The translations under genes were made by a program, and so were the position numbers. From assembly GCA_028708485.1 (NCBI GenBank), contig JAQVYZ010000059.1:1-6513 (forward strand): 6,513 nucleotides of DNA, in the 5' to 3' direction. The notes beneath the pieces are model-generated. The model made no database searches, was not told where the DNA came from, and saw only the letters and a list, made by a program, of their open reading frames with translations. This document shows, in pieces, positions 1 through 5,416 of this stretch; the stretch's first letter is position 1; the number at the start of each line of letters is the position of its first letter. The stretch is from Caldisericia bacterium (lineage in GTDB: Bacteria; Caldisericota; Caldisericia; UBA6126).

Positions 1-272
1 ATTCTACCAAAAAAGGCGGCAATCAATCCTAAGAAGCCGATCGCAAAAAATGGGATCATGCCGTTACCCAGAGTGAAGAAATGCTGTATGGTGCCGGACG
101 GGCAAGCGCCTGCAGCCAACGGATCTGACCAGCAGACCATCCAGGGCATCGGAAAACGCTTCAGGAAAATGGGGGGTAACGTAGCCATGAAGTAAAAGAT
201 CCCGGACCCAAGCAAGAAGCCAATAATCTGAACAGTATTTTTTACGTTGGTGTTTCTGAATTTACTTGCCAT
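1..272 (-). CDS. Partial cysteine-containing membrane protein, possible 4Fe-4S-binding redox protein (N-terminal 90 residues)
   Basis: The reading frame starts at the ATG at 272-270 and stays open to the left edge, so the C-terminus is missing. A strong ribosome binding site, GGAGG at 278-282, lies 5 nt upstream. The start lies 11 nt inside the end of the preceding minus-strand gene, so the two are probably translationally coupled. About 90 residues are visible: a short basic N-terminus, a hydrophobic helix at about residues 13-32, a segment with C47 and C57 in the pattern CWSDPLAAGACPSG, and a second hydrophobic helix from about 72 to 90. The CPxGxxQ element resembles the CPxGxLQ motif of NapH/NosR-like polyferredoxin membrane proteins and of small clostridial 4Fe-4S membrane proteins encoded beside CxxC proteins. 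The family match is from memory of the motif, and no ferredoxin domain is visible in the part present. A role in membrane electron transfer or thiol chemistry is inference. Confidence 0.6.
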   Translation of the reverse strand, partial: MASKFRNTNVKNTVQIIGFLLGSGIFYFMATLPPIFLKRFPMPWMVCWSDPLAAGACPSGTIQHFFTLGNGMIPFFAIGFLGLIAAFFGR

Positions 273-615
273 GTTGTCCTCCGGTTTTCCTGGTGGCCAT
301 TGCAATCACCTTGTATACCACTAATGTTATAACGAATATTCCTGCGATTGAACCGAGAATCTTAAAATTAATCTCACCTAAACCAATACAGGAAAGACAT
401 AAAGTCATCGCAGTGCCATAAATTTCAGGCAACTGGCTCTCCGCGGAGAAGCCTAAATTGCTCAGTGACCCGGTTCCCAGTAACATCAAAAAGATACAGA
501 CTAACGCTACCAACCAGAATAAATACCCCGAACTCCTTTCGGTTCGTGCTGTTGAGACAGGTGGTTTCTTTTTGGTGGTAGACTCCCTAGTTTCTTGGTT
601 TGCTTGGTCTGGCAT
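262..615 (-). CDS. Small two-helix membrane protein with CxxC motif (CD1871A-like)
   Basis: This encodes 117 residues from the ATG at 615-613, preceded by AAAGGA (623-628) at 7 nt spacing, and ends in TAA at 264-262. The first 30 residues are hydrophilic and basic (KKKPP). A hydrophobic helix spans about 31-51 and a second about 84-106. Between them lies LCLSCIGLGE with C73 and C76. This resembles the 'CLxCIGIG' signature that I recall from the short CD1871A-type CxxC proteins of Clostridia. Those are about 40-60 residues long, so this protein has extra N- and C-terminal parts. Its 3' end overlaps the next minus-strand gene, which also carries membrane-embedded cysteines, suggesting a two-gene redox unit. 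It is transcribed away from efp from its own promoter. The open frame, ribosome binding site and overlap make the gene itself secure. The function, possibly a disulfide relay or Fe-S partner, is inferred. Confidence 0.72.
   Translation of the reverse strand: MPDQANQETRESTTKKKPPVSTARTERSSGYLFWLVALVCIFLMLLGTGSLSNLGFSAESQLPEIYGTAMTLCLSCIGLGEINFKILGSIAGIFVITLVVYKVIAMATRKTGGQHGK
278..282 (-). promoter_or_regulatory. Ribosome binding site inside the upstream gene
   Basis: GGAGG sits 5 nt before the ATG at 272 and within the last codons of the CxxC membrane-protein gene. It fixes the start of the second minus-strand gene and supports coupled translation. Confidence 0.75.
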
Positions 616-660
616 GTCATATTCCTTTCATTCAGAATCTTATTACCTAATCTAAATGCT

Positions 661-688
661 TTTATACCAGTCTTTTTGACAGTTGCAA
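661..688 (-). promoter_or_regulatory. Extended -10 promoter for the minus-strand membrane genes
   Basis: Read on the minus strand, TTGCAA (688-683, 4 of 6 matches to TTGACA) is followed 16 nt later by TATAAA (666-661, 5 of 6 matches to TATAAT). A TG at the extended -10 position (669-668, TGGTATAAA) precedes it. Transcription would start near 654, giving a leader of about 40 nt before the ATG at 615. The call rests on motif match only. Its box positions interleave with those of the plus-strand promoter. Confidence 0.55.
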
Positions 689-703
689 TAGATACAGTAT
701 AAT
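676..703 (+). promoter_or_regulatory. Perfect-consensus housekeeping sigma promoter for the efp operon
   Basis: TTGACA at 676-681 and TATAAT at 698-703 are both exact consensus hexamers with a 16-nt spacer. Transcription should begin around 709-711. This leaves a leader of roughly 20 nt that carries the AGGAGG ribosome binding site of efp. No terminator or second strong promoter is evident before recN, so this promoter probably drives the whole plus-strand gene set. A 9-bp palindrome, ATACAGTAT (692-700), overlaps the -10 box, but nothing shows that it is an operator. Confidence 0.8.
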
Positions 704-720
704 TCAACATAGCTGTAAGC

Positions 721-726
721 AGGAGG
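721..726 (+). promoter_or_regulatory. Strong ribosome binding site of efp
   Basis: AGGAGG lies 5 nt upstream of the ATG at 732. It decides between this start and the out-of-frame ATG at 728, which would be only 1 nt away from the site. Confidence 0.85.
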
Positions 727-731
727 AATGA

Positions 732-1295
732 ATGGTCACTGCAAATGAATTAAGACAAGGCAAAGCATTTGAAATGGATGGGGAATTATATGTGGTAACT
801 GCTTTTCAGCATATAAAGCCCGGGAAAGGCTCTCCTTTCGTAAGAATCAAAATGCGAAACATAAAAACCAGTTCCACTACAGAGAGAACGTTTCGACCCG
901 ATGAAAAAGTACAGGATGCCTATCTGGAACACCGAAAGATGCAATTTCTTTATAAGGCAGACGGTTATATCTTCATGAATACAGAAACCTTTGAGCAGAT
1001 CACATTACCCGAAGATGAAGTAGAAGAAGCAGCCAATTATCTTCTTGACAACGTGTTAGTCGATATTCTTTTTTACGGTGAAGAACCAATCGGTGTTGAA
1101 CTTCCCACTAGCATGGAACTGAAGGTAACACGTACCGAACCCGGTTTTAAAGGAGATACCGCGCAAGGTGGCAGCAAACCAGCCACATTAGAGACAGGAT
1201 TATCCATCAATGTGCCCCTATTCATTGAAGAGGGAGATACCATAAAAGTCGACACCAGAACCGGAGAGTATATTGAGAGGATGTCAAGAGGATGA
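732..1295 (+). CDS. efp: Translation elongation factor P
   Basis: EF-P binds between the P and E sites of the ribosome and relieves stalling at consecutive prolines. The 187-residue product has the usual length of the family (about 185-188). The N-terminal KOW-like domain carries the tip loop HIKPGKGSPFVRIK. Its lysine K32 corresponds to the modified residue of other EF-Ps, K34 in E. coli and K32 in Bacillus subtilis. The middle OB domain contains the typical RKMQFLYKADGYIFM stretch. The C-terminal OB domain has the family signature around 149-170 (KPATLETGLSINVPLFIEEG) and ends in DTRTGEYIER. Its start is set by an excellent AGGAGG site. It is the first gene after a perfect-consensus promoter, and nusB follows after 32 nt. 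No EpmA, EpmB or YmfI-type modification gene is visible here, so the modification type cannot be told. Identification is very secure. Confidence 0.98.
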   Translation: MVTANELRQGKAFEMDGELYVVTAFQHIKPGKGSPFVRIKMRNIKTSSTTERTFRPDEKVQDAYLEHRKMQFLYKADGYIFMNTETFEQITLPEDEVEEAANYLLDNVLVDILFYGEEPIGVELPTSMELKVTRTEPGFKGDTAQGGSKPATLETGLSINVPLFIEEGDTIKVDTRTGEYIERMSRG

Positions 1296-1327
1296 CGAAT
1301 CTTTAGAATTTTGCTTCCTTTCTCCGT

Positions 1328-1777
1328 ATGAAAAATAATGCGATCTTTTTTAATCAAAGACTGCACGAACGCTTATTATTTTTATTATTCCAACTGGAAT
1401 TTCGCTCAGATAAGATTGAAGAATTAACAGTCATTTACAAAGATTATCCGGACGATGAAAAAGTAGATGAAGAAGGATTAGGATTGTTATCCAATAATAT
1501 AGCCGTAGAAATCTCGGATAGAATCGTTGATATCGACAACCTGATCCAGCAGTTTTTAGAAAATTGGTCATTTGAAAGAATTATGCTGGTTGATAAAGAG
1601 ACCTTGAGAATCGGAGTATATGAATTGTTATATCAGCAGGATATGGAACCCCGAATCGTCATTGACAGATTGGTGAGGTTATCCAAAAAGTACGGAGGAG
1701 AAAACTCAGGGAAGTTCATTAACGGTATTCTGGGCGCTATTCACCGAAATAATGATAGTTTGTTTAACGATAGATAA
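1328..1777 (+). CDS. nusB: Transcription antitermination factor NusB
   Basis: NusB pairs with NusE (ribosomal protein S10) on boxA RNA and supports antitermination in rRNA transcription. The 149-residue product fits the all-helical NusB fold. The N-terminal helix is divergent but recognisable (RLHERLLFLLFQLEF, 11-25). The conserved core follows: NWSFERIMLVDKETLRIGVY (79-98), then the IVIDRLVRLSKKYG segment (110-123) and GKFINGIL (128-135). The ATG at 1328 is the first start after an in-frame stop at 1304, so no longer version is possible. The sequence just upstream is pyrimidine-rich (ttgcttcctttctccgt) and has no Shine-Dalgarno motif, so translation may depend on ribosomes arriving from efp 32 nt upstream. 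An acidic insert-like stretch at about 41-51 is a minor difference. Family assignment is firm from the central motifs and from its position after efp. Confidence 0.93.
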   Translation: MKNNAIFFNQRLHERLLFLLFQLEFRSDKIEELTVIYKDYPDDEKVDEEGLGLLSNNIAVEISDRIVDIDNLIQQFLENWSFERIMLVDKETLRIGVYELLYQQDMEPRIVIDRLVRLSKKYGGENSGKFINGILGAIHRNNDSLFNDR

Positions 1778-1820
1778 CGTCTCCGTACCCGAAAAATTTT
1801 GGTAAAGCGTGGTGGTGAAA

Positions 1821-2672
1821 ATGGAAAATCATTCTTTGCATCAGTACCTGGAACAGAAAAAAAAGCAGATAGACCAGACCTTGAACGATTCTTTAAGCGA
1901 GATTAAGGAAAAATCCTCTCTTTATGCGGCCATGTCTTATGGCATTTTTTCCGGTGGAAAGAGAATTCGGCCTGTATTGCTCCTGGCTGTAAGCGAAGGG
2001 TTCGGAGTCAATCCGGAAAAAGCCATGATTCCAGCATGCGCGCTGGAGTGTATTCACACTTATTCGCTGATTCATGACGATCTACCTTGCATGGACAATA
2101 GCGATACCCGCCGGGGGAAACCTACTGTTCATAAATTGTACGGGGAAGATATGGCTTTATTAGCTGGTGATGCGCTTTTAACTCATGCTTTTTTTCTCTT
2201 AACCTCCCCAAAAGCTTGCGAGCTTATTTCTGCTCCCGTTTTAGTGAGATTAATCAGCGAGTTATCGCATAAAAGCGGTGTCTTCGGCATGGTGGAAGGA
2301 CAAGCGTTTGAACTGCTACAGCAACAAAACACACTTTCAGAAGATATTTTACATTATATCGATGAACACAAAACCGCTGCTTTGTTTTCAGCGGCGCTTT
2401 CCATGGGGGCTATCCTGGCAGAAACTGATCCTGATACCATAGAGACCTACAGTAAAATCGGCCGGCAGTTTGGACATGCTTTCCAGATTGCGGATGATCT
2501 CCAGGATTATGAAACAGATCAAAACCTCACCAATTATGTGCATTTGCATGGTTTGGAATACAGCCGTCAAAAACTTCACGCTTATGTGAGCGAGGCAAAA
2601 GCACTGATATCAGCTCAACCGATTCCACATCCACGCATTTTAGAATTATTTTCCCTGCTTGAAAGAGAGTAA
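1821..2672 (+). CDS. ispA: Short-chain polyprenyl (farnesyl-type) diphosphate synthase
   Basis: This enzyme condenses isopentenyl diphosphate with allylic diphosphates, most likely giving farnesyl diphosphate for undecaprenyl and other isoprenoids. Numbered from the ATG at 1821 (283 residues), it shows GGKRIRP (45-51), the first aspartate-rich motif DDLPCMD (86-92) followed by RRGKPT (97-102), HKT (183-185), and the second aspartate-rich motif FQIADDLQD (221-229). The pattern YSLIHDD before the first motif matches E. coli IspA. In-frame GTG codons at 1809, 1812 and 1815 could extend it by up to four residues. I prefer the ATG because GGTGG (1811-1815) lies 5 nt before it. The segment after the second motif is shortened: the GKPxGSD loop and the following lysine of relatives are missing. 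It lies 43 nt after nusB and just before dxs, the usual pairing. The exact chain length of the product is inferred. Confidence 0.93.
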   Translation: MENHSLHQYLEQKKKQIDQTLNDSLSEIKEKSSLYAAMSYGIFSGGKRIRPVLLLAVSEGFGVNPEKAMIPACALECIHTYSLIHDDLPCMDNSDTRRGKPTVHKLYGEDMALLAGDALLTHAFFLLTSPKACELISAPVLVRLISELSHKSGVFGMVEGQAFELLQQQNTLSEDILHYIDEHKTAALFSAALSMGAILAETDPDTIETYSKIGRQFGHAFQIADDLQDYETDQNLTNYVHLHGLEYSRQKLHAYVSEAKALISAQPIPHPRILELFSLLERE

Positions 2673-2679
2673 AGACCTT

Positions 2680-4533
2680 ATGAGAGACTATTCAGAGTTA
2701 AACTCACTGAATAAAAAACAAACCAAACAGCTCTGCGCAGATGTTCGGGAAGTATTGATCAGCACGATATCGAAAAATGGCGGGCACCTGTCTTCCAACC
2801 TGGGAGTGGTCGAGTTAACCGTTGCCCTGCTAAAGTGCTTTCACCCCCCGCAGGATGACATCGTCTTTGATGTCGGACACCAATCTTACACTTATAAGTT
2901 GCTGACAGGAAGATGGGAGGCGTTTAACACCCTCAGACAGGAAAATGGCATCAGTGGATACCCTGATCCCAAAGAGAGTGAATTTGATTCCTTTATCAGC
3001 GGTCATTCAAGTACCGCTCTCTCTATTGCGTTTGGATTTGCATTAACCAAAAAACTAAAAGGGGATCCTTCTTACACAGTCGCTCTTGTCGGAGATGGCT
3101 CTTTAACAGGGGGGGAGGCATTTGAAGCGTTGAATAATATCGGGCATTATCAGCTGAATGTTCTCGCTATTCTCAATGACAACGAGATGTCTATCAGCAG
3201 AAATGTCGGTTCTTTGTCTCTAAGTTTATCCAAATTAAGAAGCAGTCTATTCTATCGAAGAATGAAATTGAAGTACCGGAGCCGTTTGCAGAAAATTGGA
3301 TTCCCCGGGAAACTCTTGATTCAATTCTGGGATTTTATTCGCCAGCTCATCAAAAAGATTTTCTCGATCAAAGTGATATTCGAGGAAATGGGCTTTTCCT
3401 ACCTTGGTCCTGTTGACGGTCATGATATAGACGAGATGGTCGATATGATACAACGAGCCAAGAATTTTAAAAAACCGGTACTGCTGCATATCATCACCAA
3501 AAAAGGGAAAGGATACGAGTGTGTAGAGAATGATCCCACCAAATTCCACAGCTCTCCCCCGTTTGTGATTGAGGGTAATCATTTTACAACGATGCCAAAG
3601 CAACCCTCCTATTCTGAAACGGCGGGTTTGTCTGTGTTAAAAATGATGACTCTTCACAAAAAAGTGATTTTCCTAACAGCGGCGATGGGAGAAGGATTGG
3701 GAATGGCTGCCGCTGCGAGTTCGTTTCCTCATCGCTTTTTCGATCTGGGTATCGCGGAACAGCATCTGACTTCTACTGGCGCTGCTATCGCAAAAAAAGG
3801 ATTTATCCCGATTATCGGCATTTATTCTACATTTCTTCAAAGAGCTTATGACCAGATTATCCATGACTGTTGTCTTCTGAACCTGAAAGTTATTTTCCTG
3901 GTAGACAGGGCTGGAGCCGTGTCCGATGACGGGCCGACTCATCAAGGCTCTTTTGATATTGCCTCATTTCTTCCGCTACCCAACACCACGATTCTCTCTC
4001 CTTCCAGCGCTTCAGAATTGGAAAAAATGATTCAATGGGCAGTTGAGAACGCTGTCGGACCTACCTTTATCCGGTACCCCAAAACTTCCTCACAAGCTCA
4101 TCGCTACCAAGAGGAGATTGAATTTGGGAAGTCTCATCTTATCGAAGATAAACCGGGAACTCATCTCCTTTTTCTGGGTCCGTTTTTTGAAACAGCCAAA
4201 AAGGTACGGGAACTCCTGCTTCCTAAAGGGATTGAAATCGGCTTTTCAGATGCCCGTTTTGCAAAACCGCTGGATGAAAGTTTCCTGGTGAATATCGCCC
4301 ACAATCATTCCTTGCTGGTCACGTTGGAAGATGGCGTTGTGACAGGAGGATTCGGACAATATATCCAATCTTTCCTGCAAGAAAAAGAGCTGACGAATTG
4401 CCATACCATGACACTTGGTATCCGGCTACCCCTGTTGAAACAGATGAAACGAGAACGCTTACTTGAGATGAACCATCTATCCGCTGAAAAAATTGCGGGA
4501 ACCATTCTGGAATATTGGCATAAAAAAATATAG
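2680..4533 (+). CDS. dxs: 1-deoxy-D-xylulose-5-phosphate synthase
   Basis: DXS is the first enzyme of the MEP pathway. It uses thiamine diphosphate to join pyruvate and glyceraldehyde 3-phosphate. Numbered from the ATG at 2680 (617 residues, within the family range) it has the catalytic histidine H36 in GGHLSSNLG, DVGHQSY, and the thiamine-diphosphate motif GDGSLTGGEAFEALNN (138-153) with ND at 166-167. It also has GPVDGHD, KFHSSPPF, the catalytic glutamate E360 in GIAEQH, Y382 in YSTFLQRAYDQ, R410 in DRAG, D417 and H421 in DDGPTHQG, and R465 in FIRYP. All residues equivalent to the E. coli active site are present. An in-frame TTG at 2659 would add seven residues and overlap ispA. It has no ribosome binding site, whereas the ATG has only a weak AGAG, so the start is uncertain. 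The ATG lies 7 nt after the ispA stop. A very basic stretch at about 189-230 replaces the usual mixed linker. Confidence 0.96.
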   Translation: MRDYSELNSLNKKQTKQLCADVREVLISTISKNGGHLSSNLGVVELTVALLKCFHPPQDDIVFDVGHQSYTYKLLTGRWEAFNTLRQENGISGYPDPKESEFDSFISGHSSTALSIAFGFALTKKLKGDPSYTVALVGDGSLTGGEAFEALNNIGHYQLNVLAILNDNEMSISRNVGSLSLSLSKLRSSLFYRRMKLKYRSRLQKIGFPGKLLIQFWDFIRQLIKKIFSIKVIFEEMGFSYLGPVDGHDIDEMVDMIQRAKNFKKPVLLHIITKKGKGYECVENDPTKFHSSPPFVIEGNHFTTMPKQPSYSETAGLSVLKMMTLHKKVIFLTAAMGEGLGMAAAASSFPHRFFDLGIAEQHLTSTGAAIAKKGFIPIIGIYSTFLQRAYDQIIHDCCLLNLKVIFLVDRAGAVSDDGPTHQGSFDIASFLPLPNTTILSPSSASELEKMIQWAVENAVGPTFIRYPKTSSQAHRYQEEIEFGKSHLIEDKPGTHLLFLGPFFETAKKVRELLLPKGIEIGFSDARFAKPLDESFLVNIAHNHSLLVTLEDGVVTGGFGQYIQSFLQEKELTNCHTMTLGIRLPLLKQMKRERLLEMNHLSAEKIAGTILEYWHKKI

Positions 4534-4557
4534 GATTACAATAGGACAAACGCTTGC

Positions 4558-4564
4558 AAAGGAG
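4558..4564 (+). promoter_or_regulatory. Ribosome binding site that sets the nadK start
   Basis: AAAGGAG lies 6 nt before the ATG at 4571. An open frame continues upstream to an ATG at 4493 inside dxs, but that start lacks such a site and would add 26 residues with no family counterpart. Confidence 0.8.
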
Positions 4565-4570
4565 TACAAA

Positions 4571-5413
4571 ATGGTAGTGGGTCTTCATTTTAGAAAGCGA
4601 ATAGAGAGAATTACCAGCATCACCCACCAGATCATTCTGTTTCTAACATCCCGGAAAATAGAAGTACTCATCACCGAAGAAAATCAGGATTTATTTCCTG
4701 ATGTCCCCGTATTCCATAAGAATAATGCCCAAACATTAGACTTCCTGATATCGATCGGGGGAGACGGTACTTTTTTACAAGCTTCGCAATATGCGATTCA
4801 GCACCAAATTCCGATTATCGGTATCAATTATGGCTATACCGGTTTCCTGACTTCTATTGAAAAAGAAGACATCTTCGCATCATTGATGGATATTATCGAA
4901 CAACGGTACACCCTAGAAGAACGTTCCGTGATGAAAGCCGTTTTAATACGGAATGGCAAGGAATGCGTCGATCATTATGCCGTTAATGATATCGTGATCC
5001 AGCGTGAAGCAGAGGAGAAAATTCTTCAGTTAACCGTTTTTTTAGGAAAACACAAAATCATGGATGTGCGGGGAGATGGATTGATTACCTCGACGGCTAC
5101 AGGTTCGACCGCTTATTCATTATCAAATCACGGGCCGATCGTCGACCCTAAATGCCCTGTTTTTCTGATTAATCCAATCGGATCACACTCTTTGACTTCC
5201 CGTTGCGTGATTGTGCCGGATCATAAAAAGATTTTTATCGCGGTAACGACAATCAATGAACACTCTAAATTGATTTACGATGGTATAGAAGCGATCCAAA
5301 TCGAGCACCAGGACCGGATCAGCATTGAAAAATATCCGTTTCCCCTAAAGCGGATTGTTTTACAACCAAAACACTTTTTTGAAGTGTTACACGAAAAATT
5401 CAATTGGAATTGA
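4571..5413 (+). CDS. nadK: NAD kinase
   Basis: NAD kinase phosphorylates the 2'-hydroxyl of NAD to make NADP, using ATP or polyphosphate. It is cytosolic and usually a homotetramer. The 280-residue product (family about 265-300) has the GGDGT motif at 63-67 with the catalytic aspartate D65, followed by INYGYTGFLT (85-94). The short NE/D motif appears as ND at 139-140 (AVNDIVIQR). The glycine-rich loop DGLITSTATGSTAYSLS is at 169-185, the PIGSHSLTSRCVIVPD segment (202-217) follows, and YDG is at 236-238. The start was chosen for its AAAGGAG site 6 nt upstream. It lies 37 nt after dxs and only 3 nt before recN, an arrangement common in Bacillota, where tlyA and argR often lie on either side but are missing here. 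Small departures are NHGPIV where most relatives have xGGPIV, and T90 where leucine is usual in LGFLT. Neither touches the catalytic residues. Confidence 0.95.
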   Translation: MVVGLHFRKRIERITSITHQIILFLTSRKIEVLITEENQDLFPDVPVFHKNNAQTLDFLISIGGDGTFLQASQYAIQHQIPIIGINYGYTGFLTSIEKEDIFASLMDIIEQRYTLEERSVMKAVLIRNGKECVDHYAVNDIVIQREAEEKILQLTVFLGKHKIMDVRGDGLITSTATGSTAYSLSNHGPIVDPKCPVFLINPIGSHSLTSRCVIVPDHKKIFIAVTTINEHSKLIYDGIEAIQIEHQDRISIEKYPFPLKRIVLQPKHFFEVLHEKFNWN

Positions 5414-5416
5414 TCG

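Noticed and set aside
458..655. Plus-strand open frame opposite the CxxC membrane-protein gene
   Set aside because: It is antisense to a better-supported gene with a ribosome binding site and membrane helices, and its own translation shows no recognisable features.
692..700. ATACAGTAT palindrome overlapping the -10 box as a repressor operator
   Set aside because: It has only four base pairs per arm in AT-rich promoter DNA, and no second copy or adjacent regulator gene was seen.
507..710. Minus-strand open frame beginning at 710
   Set aside because: It overlaps the CxxC gene in another frame and crosses the divergent promoter region. Its translation has no domain-like character.
1292..1306. 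Four-codon mini-frame overlapping the efp stop (ATGA)
   Set aside because: AGAGG directly abuts the ATG with no spacing, so initiation is implausible, and so short a frame cannot be supported from one sequence.
1783..1806. Possible terminator between nusB and ispA (ccgaaaaattttgg)
   Set aside because: The inverted repeat is short and AT-rich, lacks a GC stem and is not followed by a run of T.
4493..4570. N-terminal extension of nadK by 26 residues from an ATG inside dxs
   Set aside because: There is no ribosome binding site, the added residues have no counterpart in the family, and a strong site immediately precedes the ATG at 4571.
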